Under the pieces are notes generated by a model. It made no database searches, was not told where the DNA came from, and worked only from the letters and a program-made list of their open reading frames with translations. 64,000 nt of DNA, taken from assembly GCA_039180875.1 (NCBI GenBank), contig JBCDCY010000010.1, positions 1-64,000 of the forward strand. The letters are read 5' to 3'. The stretch's first letter is position 1; each line of letters begins with the position of its first letter. A program made the translations under genes and the position numbers. This stretch comes from JBCDCY01 sp039180875 (lineage in GTDB: Bacteria > Pseudomonadota > Alphaproteobacteria > Rhodobacterales > Rhodobacteraceae). Of this stretch, positions 1-8,460 are shown in pieces.

Positions 1-88
1 CAACGAGGACCGACCCCACAGCGCGATCGGGTACAACGTCCCGATATCGCTCACCGACCACGGCGGCGCATCCGGCCCGCCGCCGTGA
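1..88 (+). pseudogene. 3' end of IS3-family transposase (OrfB), cut by the window edge
   Basis: Frame 2 reads NEDRPHSAIGYN followed by about 16 residues and a TGA at 86-88. The (Y)NEDRPHSA(I/L)G motif is the well-known C-terminal signature of IS3-family OrfB (DDE, rve-type) transposases, just after the last catalytic Glu. Only the last 28 codons are in the window, so I cannot say whether the upstream part is intact. It lies antisense to, and inside, a truncated minus-strand gene (135-315), so the element interrupted that gene. Confidence 0.75.
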
Positions 89-134
89 AAGAGCCCGGGA
101 ATTCTGGCTCCGGGTGGTCCAAGGTTCGGGGACA
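1..134 (+). mobile_element. Right end of an IS3-family insertion sequence
   Basis: After the transposase stop at 88 there is a short untranslated stretch ending near 134 in GGTTCGGGGACA. IS3-family elements end in TG...CA a few tens of bases beyond OrfB, and the minus-strand reading frame from 315 loses sense exactly here, so I place the right terminus at about 134. The left end and the target duplication are outside the window, so the boundary is an inference. Confidence 0.5.
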
Positions 135-315
135 GCGCAAAATGTTCGCGAGCATCGAGATGAGCGGACTCGAAATAGGGGCGCAGGCCGTCGACGAGTT
201 CGGGGGTCAGGGCAATTTTCTGCTCCAGCAGCAAATGACCATAGTTGCCCTCAACGCTCGGATAGGATTCGAGCCAGGCCTCCGTCGTTGCGAATGGCGG
301 CTCACATGTATGCAT
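135..315 (-). pseudogene. N-terminal fragment of an unknown gene disrupted by an IS element
   Basis: An ATG at 315-313, preceded by a strong purine tract (AGGGGGG, about 7 nt upstream), opens a frame beginning MHTCEPPFATTEAWLESYP and running about 60 codons up to the inferred IS end at 134. It contains the segments YGHLLLEQKIALTPEL and LRPYFESAHLDAREHF. Beyond 134 the same frame runs antisense through the transposase and is not meaningful. I do not recognise the family. The sensible amino-acid composition and good ribosome-binding site suggest a real gene that lost its 3' portion. Confidence 0.45.
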
Positions 316-447
316 TCATCCCCCCTGCGTTCGTCTTTTCTTCTATAGGCAGTGCGGCTTGTCTGAAAATAGAAACCACGTCCGATGGTGCAGATGAATT
401 TCACTGCGCCAGATCATAGCGAATTTGCGTGTCATGTATGAATGCAG
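305..447. repeat. Pair of CATGTATG-type direct repeats around the start of the broken gene
   Basis: The 15-mers at 305-319 (CATGTATGCATTCAT) and 433-447 (CATGTATGAATGCAG) share the first eight bases and 11 of 15 overall. Their inner parts TGCATTCAT and ATGAATGCA are also inverse complements. One covers the start codon of the disrupted minus-strand gene and the other lies about 120 bp upstream of it. They could be operator copies of a lost autoregulated gene, or chance. Confidence 0.25.
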
Positions 448-461
448 TTCTCCCGGTTAGA

Positions 462-690
462 TGGATACTTTCCGCTCCAGCTTTTTCAGCGGTTGTAGAC
501 GGTCTTGTGCGGACCGTACTCGCGATGCGTATCGCGCCAACGCATGCCAATCCGCTCTATGAAGATTATCCCGCCTAACACACGCCGATCATCGACGCGC
601 GGTCCACCGCGGGCTTTGGAAAATAGGGATTGAGACGCACTATCTGCACCTCGTCCAGCCAGAAGAGGTTGCTGATGTCTCCACTCAGTT
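462..690 (-). pseudogene. Degenerate IS5-family (IS427-like) transposase fragment
   Basis: Reading the minus strand from about 689 gives LSGDISNLFWLDEVQ, then LNPYFPKP. A one-base deletion shifts the frame to RVDDRRVLGGIIFIERIG, then RWRDTHREYGPHKTVYNR, where a further lost base makes a TGA just before the KKLER residues. This block is the classic N-terminal region of IS5/IS427-group transposases (LFWL..EQ, PRVDDRRVL, YGPHKT.YNRW). The expected initiator is CTG rather than ATG, and the 3' half is missing. It is clearly non-functional. Confidence 0.7.
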
Positions 691-727
691 TCGAAGCCGT
701 GAATCGTGCCCCGACTACCTGATCAAT

Positions 728-739
728 GGGTCCTGACCC
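728..739. repeat. Possible IS terminal repeat remnant
   Basis: The imperfect palindrome GGGTCCTGACCC lies just upstream of the decayed IS5-type transposase and resembles the ends of IS427-group elements, which carry GGGTC...GACCC sequences. No matching partner is seen on the other side, in keeping with truncation of the element. Confidence 0.3.
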
Positions 740-803
740 TAAAATTTCTACTGATCAGAAGAAGTAGTGCGACCCTTCATACGGTTCTCAGTCCACCATC
801 TAC

Positions 804-2024
804 TCAGTCGGCCTCAGTGACCTCAACCAGTTGAGCCAGCCGTTCGAATGCCGCGATCAACTCCTCAATAAGGCGATCGTAGAGATCCGTCAGGCTCACA
901 CTGGCGTCGATGCCCAACCGGTCCACTACGGATTGAAACTTGTCACGCTGCTTCTCGGCCGAGGCCAGATGCGAACAGGCGACACGCAGGTCGTAGAGCA
1001 CGTAGAGTGGGCTCAACAGGCTGTTGATGTCCTCGCCAGGTAGCGCACGCTCCAAAACACCTTGAAGGCGCTTCAGGCTGCCCAGGCTCCTAGGGTCGCC
1101 GCCTAATGACTTGAGCACTTCCCCTAGCGCGGCGTTGTCGAAAGATTCGATGTAGATCTTGTTGAGGGTGTCGGCGACGTGGCGCCGCTCCTTCTCTGTG
1201 TCGACGACGGGCCCATTGAATGCCAGGGCCAAATTCATAACCTCTTGGTCCAAATGCGCGATCTTCTTGGCGAACCGTTTGACGTTCGCTTCGATGAAAG
1301 CCGACCTCGCCTTGAACAGCCGGTCCTCCCGCGAGGCCTCTGTGAAAACGCATTCGATCTGGCCTTCATAAAACTCGCTACCGATCGAATGGTCGGAGGG
1401 GACATTCTCCGAGCGGAGATAATATTGCTCGGCCTCCGGCATCTTCGCGATATCACCCAGCCACATCACCAGCAGGCCATTCTTGTTGATGCCGAACGAG
1501 ATGTATTCCTCTCCGGTATAGATCGTCCCGTAGGTCGTAGACGCGAATTGAACCCGATAACGCGGGGAGTTGTCGTACTTGAGCAGGACCTCCCGATCGA
1601 AGAATACGGGCGTCAGAAACCCTACGTCGAACGGCCGATGGAGGCCGGGAATATAAAAATAGTCGTCTGGGTCATACAGGAACGGTACCTTGGTGAATTG
1701 AAATTCTTGCGTGCGCTTCTTTCGCACGCAGGCGAACACGGGCGATCCGGCTTCGACCGCACGTCTATGGCAGTCGATTAGCGCAAGGCGGGACAAATCC
1801 GGTAGGTGGTGCTTGCTACAGGCCGGGCACTGAAGGATTGGCAGCCCATCAATTTGGATGTGAACGCCCGAAATTTCCTCGTCGTATCGGGAAAACGTCA
1901 GATCGAGCAGCATGTCGCATTCGTCGCAGTAATTTCTCTGAACGAAGCCCGCTTCGGGGATAAGATCTTTGATATGAATCGTTTGACAGCCTGTCATCTT
2001 TTCAGAAGCAAATGAAGACCTCAT
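804..2024 (-). CDS. Uncharacterised zinc-ribbon protein (406 aa)
   Basis: I do not recognise this family. The N-terminus carries two CxxC pairs (C33/C36 in YCDECD and C66/C69 in CPACS), a probable treble-clef or ribbon zinc site. The middle (about 105-235) is rich in aromatics and beta-like, with PGLHRPFDVGFLTPVFF, NKNGLLVMWLGD and SEFYEGQIECVF. The C-terminal 150 residues look alpha-helical. Base composition is clearly less GC-rich than the neighbouring guaA, and IS remnants lie immediately downstream, which suggests acquisition by transfer. A second possible start is the ATG at 1997 (MTGCQT). A stress or defence role is conceivable from context but unproven. Confidence 0.75.
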   Translation of the reverse strand: MRSSFASEKMTGCQTIHIKDLIPEAGFVQRNYCDECDMLLDLTFSRYDEEISGVHIQIDGLPILQCPACSKHHLPDLSRLALIDCHRRAVEAGSPVFACVRKKRTQEFQFTKVPFLYDPDDYFYIPGLHRPFDVGFLTPVFFDREVLLKYDNSPRYRVQFASTTYGTIYTGEEYISFGINKNGLLVMWLGDIAKMPEAEQYYLRSENVPSDHSIGSEFYEGQIECVFTEASREDRLFKARSAFIEANVKRFAKKIAHLDQEVMNLALAFNGPVVDTEKERRHVADTLNKIYIESFDNAALGEVLKSLGGDPRSLGSLKRLQGVLERALPGEDINSLLSPLYVLYDLRVACSHLASAEKQRDKFQSVVDRLGIDASVSLTDLYDRLIEELIAAFERLAQLVEVTEAD

Positions 2025-2183
2025 CCTGAATGGCTCCAGCTATCATAACAGTCCTTGCACCGTTGAACATCGTTGCCGGAAATGCGGCTGCGTTGTCGGT
2101 GGATAGCAGGTTTGCACTCCTGAGCCTCGGCACACCCCATCAAATCGCCGCCGAAACTACGCTATTGCCGCCGTTCGTATCCC

Positions 2184-3743
2184 TCACTCCCACTCGATCG
2201 TGCCGGGGGGTTTGGAGGTGACGTCGTAGACCACGCGGTTGATGCCCGGGACCTCGTTAATGATGCGGGTCGCCGTCTCGGCCAGGAAGGCGTGGTCAAA
2301 GGGGTAGCTGTCGGCGGTCATGCCGTCGACGGAGGTGACGGCGCGCAGCGCGCAGACCGCCTCGTAGGTGCGGCCGTCGCCCATTACGCCCACGGTCTGC
2401 ACCGGCAGCAGCACGGCGAAGGCCTGCCAGATCGCGTCGTAGAGACCGTGGCGCCGGATCTGGTCGAGGTAGATCGCGTCGGCCTTTTGCAGCGTCGCCA
2501 CCTTCTCCGCCGTCACCTCGCCCGGGCAGCGGATGGCGAGGCCGGGGCCGGGGAAGGGATGGCGGCCGACGAAGGCCTCGGGCAGGCCGAGCTCGCGGCC
2601 GAGCGCGCGCACTTCGTCCTTGAAGAGCTCGCGGAGCGGCTCCAGCAGCTGCATCCGCATCCGCTCGGGCAGGCCGCCCACGTTGTGGTGCGACTTGATG
2701 GTGACCGACGGGCCGCCGGTGGCGCTGACGCTCTCGATCACGTCGGGGTAGAGCGTGCCCTGGGCCAGGAAATCGGCGCCGCCGGCTTCTTCTGTCTTCG
2801 CCTCGAAGACCTCGACGAACAGGCGGCCGATGGTCTTGCGCTTCTCCTCCGGGTCGCTGACGCCCGCGAGCGCGCCGAGGAAGCGCGGGCCTTCGTCCGC
2901 AGCGATCAGCGGGATGTTGTAGTGGTCGCGGAAGAGGGTCACGACCTGTTCCGCTTCGCCCTGGCGCATCAGGCCGGTGTCGACGAAGACGCAAGTTAGA
3001 CGATCGCCCACGGCCTCATGGATCAGGACGGCGGCGACGGCCGAATCGACCCCGCCCGAGAGGCCGCAAAGCACTCGATCCTCGCCTACCGTCTCGCGGA
3101 TCCGCTGGACCGCCTCGGCCCGGAAGGCCGCCATGGTCCAATCGCCTGCAAAGCCGGCGATGCGGGTGAAGTTGCGCAGCATCTCGGCGCCGTGGGGCGT
3201 GTGGTGGACCTCGGGATGGAACTGCACGCCGTAAAGCCGCCGGCGCTCGTCGGCGATGGCTGCGTAGGGCGCGCCCTGGGAGATGCCGATGGCGCGGAAG
3301 CCGTCGGGAAGCGCGGTGACGCGGTCGCCGTGGCTCATCCAGACCTGCTCGGAGGAGCCGGGCGGCGCGACCTGGTCGAAAAGCGGGCTCTCGGTCTCGA
3401 TTGTCAGGAAAGCGCGGCCGAATTCCCGCGCGCCGCCGCCCATCACCTCCCCGCCAAGCTGATCGACCATCACCTGCTGGCCGTAGCAGATGCCGAGCAC
3501 CGGCACGCCGAGGGCGAAGATCGAGGCCGGCGGCCGGGGCGCATTCGCGTCGGTGACGGAGGCCGGGCCGCCCGAGAGGATGACGGCCTTCGGCGCGAAA
3601 GCGGCGAGCGCCTCGTCGGTCACCCGGCCGACCGGCCAGATCTCGCAGTAGACCCGCGCCTCCCGCAATCGCCGGGCGATCAGCTGAGTGACCTGGGAGC
3701 CGAAGTCGACGATCAGGAGATGGTCGTGATCAGGGAGCGACAT
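2184..3743 (-). CDS. guaA: GMP synthase (glutamine-hydrolysing)
   Basis: Catalyses the last step of GMP synthesis, XMP + ATP + glutamine to GMP, in the cytosol. The 519 residues match the usual bifunctional length. An N-terminal class-I glutamine amidotransferase has the nucleophile elbow GICYGQQVM and the His/Glu motif HPEVHH. The ATP-pyrophosphatase P-loop is LSGGVDSAVAA near residue 228, and the dimerisation domain ends in the family hallmark PGTIEWE. It follows the Hint-domain gene by about 30 bp on the same strand. This is ordinary chromosomal DNA and marks the end of the accessory region to its left. Confidence 0.97.
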   Translation of the reverse strand: MSLPDHDHLLIVDFGSQVTQLIARRLREARVYCEIWPVGRVTDEALAAFAPKAVILSGGPASVTDANAPRPPASIFALGVPVLGICYGQQVMVDQLGGEVMGGGAREFGRAFLTIETESPLFDQVAPPGSSEQVWMSHGDRVTALPDGFRAIGISQGAPYAAIADERRRLYGVQFHPEVHHTPHGAEMLRNFTRIAGFAGDWTMAAFRAEAVQRIRETVGEDRVLCGLSGGVDSAVAAVLIHEAVGDRLTCVFVDTGLMRQGEAEQVVTLFRDHYNIPLIAADEGPRFLGALAGVSDPEEKRKTIGRLFVEVFEAKTEEAGGADFLAQGTLYPDVIESVSATGGPSVTIKSHHNVGGLPERMRMQLLEPLRELFKDEVRALGRELGLPEAFVGRHPFPGPGLAIRCPGEVTAEKVATLQKADAIYLDQIRRHGLYDAIWQAFAVLLPVQTVGVMGDGRTYEAVCALRAVTSVDGMTADSYPFDHAFLAETATRIINEVPGINRVVYDVTSKPPGTIEWE

Positions 3744-3774
3744 GACCGCCGGTTACCGTGGCGGCCGGGGCAGA

Positions 3775-5004
3775 TCAAGCTGGAAGGGCGGCTGCATCGA
3801 GCCGCCGGCCCAGGCATGTCGTGCGCACCTGCCGACGCACCTCATGCTCGCGCAGCACGCGCCGGGCCCGGGGATAGCGGCTGAGCGGCGGCAGCGCCCG
3901 GCGGATTGCGCGAGGGATACGGCCCCGCACCATCTCGCCGGGATAGAGGCTCTCGCAAAGTGCGCCGTTCGCCCGCACGATGTGATGGCTGCCAAGCAGC
4001 AGGTGAAAGTAGCCGACCCCGCGCTGGCCGTTGGCCACCCGGATCTGGCCGCCGCCGTGGCGGGCGAGGTGGATGGACCGGATCAGCACCTCCTCCGCCG
4101 CCAGGCCATGCAGCACGGCGTGCTGACGCGACAACAGGAGATCCGCATCGTTGCCCACCGCGCCCTGGCGAAACAGCACCGGGCGCAGACGCGGAAAGAG
4201 CTGGAGCGCCCGAGGCGAGAGCTGGGTATGGCCGAGCCAGAGCAGCGGCTGGAACCCCGCATCCAGGGTGTAGATCGGATCGCCGGGCGCCAGATCCTCG
4301 ACCGGGCAGGGGCCCCGCGCCGTCTCGATCAGGGTGCCTGCGGTGAAGCAGGGCACCGGCGCCGTCGCATCGGCGGGATCGTCGGCGATGCGCACGCGCG
4401 AGATCTCACCGTCGAAAAAGCCGCTCAGCCGGTTGGCCACGCCGTTGCCGCTGCTCGCCTGGGACGCGCCGATGATGATCGGCTCCACGTCGCCACCCAT
4501 CACCAACGCCTCGCTGCCGGTGTCGACGACCACGTCGTTCACGATCAACTGGCTACCGTCGGGGCCGAAGGTGTAAGCGATGCGCACCTCCTCGCCCGGG
4601 GCGATGCTGCCCCCCTCGAAGAAGTGGCTCTTGTCGTCGGTCTGGTGGCGCACGCCGATGCTGCCGTCCGACGTGATGTAGATCGTCAGATGCCCGCCAC
4701 CGTCGAAGCCGCTCGAATCGGTGGAGAACAGGGTCTGCGCCGGGTTCCGCCCGTAGGGCAGATCGCCTTGGGAGGGGGAGCCCTGCACGAAGTCGATCTC
4801 GATCGCGCCCTGGCTCAGGCCGAAGGCATCGCTCGCCGGGATCTCGATATAGTCGCCGCTGCCGTCGAAGCGCGCGTTGCCGGCTCCATCGGTCGTGGCG
4901 TCGCCCTGGAATGTGCCGTCCTCGGCCGCCGGGCGGGTCACGCTGTCGGCCGCGACCGACTGACCGGCCGGCCCGTCGAATGTGTATTCCGCCACGCTTG
5001 CCAC
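3775..5004 (-). CDS. LamG-like/Hint-domain protein (409 aa)
   Basis: Two parts are visible. Residues 1-210 are a concanavalin/LamG-like beta sandwich (EYTFDG, RFDGSGDYIEIP, FFDGEISRVRIAD), of the kind used for carbohydrate or surface binding. From C219 (PVPCFTAGTLIETA) follows a Hint module of the type common in Rhodobacterales, with VEDLAPGDPIYTLD and an internal LLSRQHAVL that corresponds to the usual SPQHRV block. Hint domains cleave the peptide bond before the Cys by an N-S acyl shift, but autoprocessing is inferred here. I chose the GTG at 5004 because AGGGGA precedes it by 7 nt; the frame stays open upstream to 5745, overlapping the divergent methyltransferase gene. There is no classical signal peptide, so type I export is possible. 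Confidence 0.8.
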   Translation of the reverse strand: MASVAEYTFDGPAGQSVAADSVTRPAAEDGTFQGDATTDGAGNARFDGSGDYIEIPASDAFGLSQGAIEIDFVQGSPSQGDLPYGRNPAQTLFSTDSSGFDGGGHLTIYITSDGSIGVRHQTDDKSHFFEGGSIAPGEEVRIAYTFGPDGSQLIVNDVVVDTGSEALVMGGDVEPIIIGASQASSGNGVANRLSGFFDGEISRVRIADDPADATAPVPCFTAGTLIETARGPCPVEDLAPGDPIYTLDAGFQPLLWLGHTQLSPRALQLFPRLRPVLFRQGAVGNDADLLLSRQHAVLHGLAAEEVLIRSIHLARHGGGQIRVANGQRGVGYFHLLLGSHHIVRANGALCESLYPGEMVRGRIPRAIRRALPPLSRYPRARRVLREHEVRRQVRTTCLGRRLDAAALPA

Positions 5005-5178
5005 GTCGCCGTCCCCTGCCAGGTCGCCTGCGGGGCGCGGTATCGGGGGAAAGCGTGGGCAACGGGTAAAGATGGGGGTGTCGTTTTCACGACGGATAGG
5101 CCGCAATTTAATGACCTGGCCGGTCGCGAGGCTGTAGGTTGAGCGCGCGAAACGACGACGATCGTGGGGGAAGGTCCG

Positions 5179-6723
5179 ATGGGTGAAGCTGCGCGGCGGC
5201 GCCCGGCCCGGTCCGGCGGTGGTGGGGCCCGCCGGGCGGAGCGCACGAAGCTCCGGATCGCCGCCGCCCCGCCGATCGCCCGGCGCATCCCAACCTTCGA
5301 GCTGCTCGACGACGAGGGCTTGCAGATCATCGAGGCGAATGCCGAGACGGTGCTCGAAGAGATCGGCGTCAGCTTCATCGACAATCCCGCCGCCATCGCC
5401 CGCTGGCGGGAGGCGGGCGCCGAGATCCGCGGCGACCGGGTGCATCTGCCGAAGGGGCTCGCTCGGTCCCTGATCTCTACCGCGCCGGCGAGCTTCACCC
5501 AACGGGCCCGCAACGCCGAGCGCTCGGTCACGATCGGCGGCGACAGCGTGGTCTTCGCCCCGGTCTACGGGCCCCCCTTCTTCCGGGATCTGGAGGGCGG
5601 GCGGCGCTACGCCACCATCGAGGATTTCCGCAACCTGGTGCGGCTCGGCTATATGTCGGAGTGGCTGCACCATTCCGGCGGCACGGTCTGCGAGCCGACC
5701 GATATCGCGGTGAACAAGCGCCATCTCGACATGCTCGAGGCGCATATGACGCTGTCGGACAAGCCGTTTATGGGCTCGGTCACCGATCCGGCGCGGGCCC
5801 GCGACTCGGTCCGGATGTGCGAGATCCTGTTCGGCGAGGAGCTGGTGCGCGAGGGGCCGGTGATGACCTCGCTCATCAACCTCAACTCACCGCTCACCTT
5901 CGATGCGACGATGATGGGCGCGCTCGAGGTCTATGCCGAGGCCGGGCAGGCCTGCATCGTCTCGCCTTTCATCGTCGGCGGCGCCATGGCACCGGTCTCC
6001 GTCCCGGGCACGTTGACCCAGCTCTTGGCGGAGGTGATGGCCGGCATCGCCTATGCCCAGCTCGTCCGCCCGGGCGCGTCCTGTATCTTCGGGGCGTTCG
6101 TCACCTCGATCGACATGAATTCCGGCGCGCCCACCTTCGGCACGCCCGAAGCCTCGCAGATCCTCTACGGCGCCGGACAGCTGGCCCGGCGGCTCGGGCT
6201 GCCCTTCCGCTCCGGCGGCGGGCTCTGCGGGGCGAAGCTGCCGGATGCCCAGGCGGCCTACGAGACGGCGCATACGCTGAACGCAGCACTCCTCGGCGGC
6301 GTCAACTTCATGCTCCATGCCTGCGGCTGGTTGGAGGGCGGGCTGGTCTCGTCGCTCGAGAAATTCGTGATGGACGCCGATCAGCTCGGCACCCTGCACA
6401 AGTTCGCGGCCGGCGTGGATCTGTCGGAGGAGGCCCAGGCGCTCGATGCCCTGCGCGAGGTCGGGCCGGGCGGGCATTTCCTGGGCTGCGCCCACACCCA
6501 GGCGCACTTTCAGACGGCGTTCTGGCGCTCCGGCCTGCTGGACTACCGCCCGTTCGAGACCTGGGCCGAGGATGGCGGCCGGGACACCGCCCAGCTCGCC
6601 AATCAGCGGGCCCGCAGATTGCTGGCGGAGTACGAGGCGCCGGCCCTCGACCCCGGGATCGCCGAGGCCCTCCGCAGCTTCGTCGAGGAGCGGAAGGCCA
6701 GCGAGCCCGATGCCTTCGGCTGA
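5179..6723 (+). CDS. Trimethylamine methyltransferase (MttB) superfamily protein, non-pyrrolysine
   Basis: A 514-residue member of the MttB family, TIM-barrel methyltransferases that move a methyl group from a quaternary or tertiary amine to a corrinoid protein. Recognisable blocks are HSGGTVCEPTDIAVNKRHLDM, SLINLNSPLTFD, the barrel segment DMNSGAPTFGTPEA and HACGWLEGGLVSS. There is no in-frame TAG, so this is the pyrrolysine-free branch, whose studied members act on glycine betaine, proline betaine or carnitine. The substrate cannot be read from the sequence. The ATG at 5179 has GGGGGAAGG just upstream and is preferred to the GTG at 5164. No corrinoid-binding protein or RamA-like activator is adjacent. 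Confidence 0.88.
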   Translation: MGEAARRRPARSGGGGARRAERTKLRIAAAPPIARRIPTFELLDDEGLQIIEANAETVLEEIGVSFIDNPAAIARWREAGAEIRGDRVHLPKGLARSLISTAPASFTQRARNAERSVTIGGDSVVFAPVYGPPFFRDLEGGRRYATIEDFRNLVRLGYMSEWLHHSGGTVCEPTDIAVNKRHLDMLEAHMTLSDKPFMGSVTDPARARDSVRMCEILFGEELVREGPVMTSLINLNSPLTFDATMMGALEVYAEAGQACIVSPFIVGGAMAPVSVPGTLTQLLAEVMAGIAYAQLVRPGASCIFGAFVTSIDMNSGAPTFGTPEASQILYGAGQLARRLGLPFRSGGGLCGAKLPDAQAAYETAHTLNAALLGGVNFMLHACGWLEGGLVSSLEKFVMDADQLGTLHKFAAGVDLSEEAQALDALREVGPGGHFLGCAHTQAHFQTAFWRSGLLDYRPFETWAEDGGRDTAQLANQRARRLLAEYEAPALDPGIAEALRSFVEERKASEPDAFG

Positions 6724-6737
6724 CGTGCCCTCGAGCC

Positions 6738-7031
6738 TCAGGCCGCCGCGGCTTGGGGCTTGGTGAGGCGCCGGATCTCCGCGAGCAACGCCGTCAGGAT
6801 CGCCACATGGATCTGCGGGTCGTAGCCGCCCCGCCCGGCCCGGCGGGTGGCGTTCAACGCCTCTTCCTGAGCGATCAGCCGGGACAGGGTTTGGCGCGAG
6901 CCGCCGGCGGCATGGCCCGGGATCCGGACCAGATCGCGGTCCCGGCTGTAGGTGCGCAGTCCGGCCTTGGCGGCCCGGATCAACAGGCGCGGACGGCGGA
7001 GGGCGGAGACGAGGTCGAGCGTGTCTTGCAT
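6738..7031 (-). CDS. DUF6477-like small protein (97 aa)
   Basis: The sequence MQDTLDLVSALRRPRLLIRAA followed by RDRDLVRI and a C-terminal helix (HVAILTALLAEIRRL) matches, as I remember it, a short Rhodobacterales-specific family called DUF6477. The function is unknown. The internal ATG at 7031 begins the conserved core; an upstream in-frame ATG at 7064 would add 11 unlikely residues. It is convergent with the methyltransferase gene and divergent from the DUF6456-like gene, with an AT-rich control region between them. Confidence 0.75.
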   Translation of the reverse strand: MQDTLDLVSALRRPRLLIRAAKAGLRTYSRDRDLVRIPGHAAGGSRQTLSRLIAQEEALNATRRAGRGGYDPQIHVAILTALLAEIRRLTKPQAAAA

Positions 7032-7233
7032 CGCGAAATTCCCTGCATTCGGTGCGCTGACCATGGCCCCGACCGCACCGGTGTTGCGTCGAGATTTTCA
7101 CAACCGGACGGAGAGAATTTATAAATAAATCCAGTCATCTCCACGAATCGGCATGTAGTTTTCAATTAAATAAAAATTCAGGAATCAACCTTAGGTAGAT
7201 TACACACAACAAGATCAATCGAAGCGTATCAAG

Positions 7234-8400
7234 TTGCTGTACAATCAGGAAAGTCGCGTCGAAAATACTGGGTGTGGGGAAGTAGAAATTCCCCGTACAG
7301 ACGTATCCTGGTTGACTGAGGGGACGGTCGTTTACTTGGCGCATACCGCTTGTGGAAAACCGATGCGCGCACTTGCGCGGGACCGCGGTTGCCATGCGTC
7401 CACCATCCTGCGCCAGGTCCGCAAGGCCGAGGCGCGGCGTGACGATCCCCTGGTCGACGAGGCGATGTCGGTCCTCGCGCGGACCTGTTCCGGACTGCCG
7501 GCAGCCGATACGGTACAGGAGCTTTCGAACATGGTAGCGAAGTCCGCGCCCTTGCCCTCCGGTGACGATCCGCAGGTCGTGCGTGAAGCCAAACGCATCC
7601 TCCGACGGCTGTGCGAGAAGGAGGCCCGACTGGTCGTTGCTCCGGACATGGAAAACGCGGTGGTGCTGCGCGAGGTCGCCCCGGGGCGGCACCAGCGCAC
7701 CGCGGTGGTCGCCCGCTCCGTCGCGCATGTCTTCGCGCTGGAGGATTGGATCGCCTGCGTCAAGTCCGGTCGCGTCATCTGCTATGAGATCACCAATGCC
7801 GGCCGCTCCGCCCTGAAACGGATGCTGGCCAAGGAGCTGGCCGAGCGCCGGGCCCGGGCGGCGGAGCGTTCGCCCGTCGATCCGTTCCAGGAGCAGCACC
7901 GCGAGTACGGCGAGCGCACAGTGCAATCGGACGACGGGGCGGAGGTCGAGCGCATCCGCTTCAACCTGGCCGAAAGCCCGCTCACCATGCTCGGCCGGCG
8001 CAAGGGTCCGAACGGCGCGCCGTTCCTGACGGCGCTGGAGATCGAGGCGGGCGAGCGCCTGCGGGAGGATTTCGAGCGCGCCCAGCTCGGCCCCCGCATT
8101 ACCCAGAACTGGCAGAAGTTCCTCGCCCCGCCGACCCGCGGCAGCGTGGCCGACAGCGGCATCGGCGGCGGGTCGGAGGCGGCACGGCGCCGGGTGTCGG
8201 AAGCGTTGCGGGCGCTTGGCCCCGGCCTCTCCGACATCGCCTTCCGCTGCTGCTGCTTCCTGGAAGGTCTGGAGACGGCGGAAAAACGCCTCGGCTGGTC
8301 GGCGCGCTCGGGCAAGGTGGTGTTGCGCATCGCGCTGCAGCAGCTCGCCGGGCACTACGGCCTGACCCTCGGCCAGGAGGAAACCCGCCGGGCGAGCTGA
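7234..8400 (+). CDS. DUF6456-like HTH protein (up to 388 aa)
   Basis: An N-terminal helix-turn-helix is evident at about residues 42-70 (MRALARDRGCHASTILRQVRK), followed by RRDDPLVDEA, a combination I associate with Rhodobacterales proteins annotated DUF6456. The C-terminal 170 residues hold a conserved block starting NLAESPLTMLGRRKGPNG and ending with GLETAEKRLGW and a helical tail. It is probably a DNA-binding regulator, but the target is unknown. The start is uncertain: the open frame begins at a TTG (7234) without a clear ribosome-binding site, while homologues I recall start shortly before the YLAHT motif (about residue 33), so the true start may be a TTG at 7312. Confidence 0.78.
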   Translation: MLYNQESRVENTGCGEVEIPRTDVSWLTEGTVVYLAHTACGKPMRALARDRGCHASTILRQVRKAEARRDDPLVDEAMSVLARTCSGLPAADTVQELSNMVAKSAPLPSGDDPQVVREAKRILRRLCEKEARLVVAPDMENAVVLREVAPGRHQRTAVVARSVAHVFALEDWIACVKSGRVICYEITNAGRSALKRMLAKELAERRARAAERSPVDPFQEQHREYGERTVQSDDGAEVERIRFNLAESPLTMLGRRKGPNGAPFLTALEIEAGERLREDFERAQLGPRITQNWQKFLAPPTRGSVADSGIGGGSEAARRRVSEALRALGPGLSDIAFRCCCFLEGLETAEKRLGWSARSGKVVLRIALQQLAGHYGLTLGQEETRRAS

Positions 8401-8460
8401 TCGGCCTCGCGTCGCTTCGTCGCGCGTGTTGCGCTGCCAAGGCTGGCTTGCTAGTTTTTG

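Noticed and set aside
85..419. Short plus-strand frames starting at 85 and 114
   Set aside because: They run across the IS end and antisense to the truncated gene; composition is random.
3742..5142. 466-codon plus-strand frame across the Hint gene
   Set aside because: Low-complexity Arg/Ala/His translation with no motifs; the minus frame has recognisable LamG and Hint sequences.
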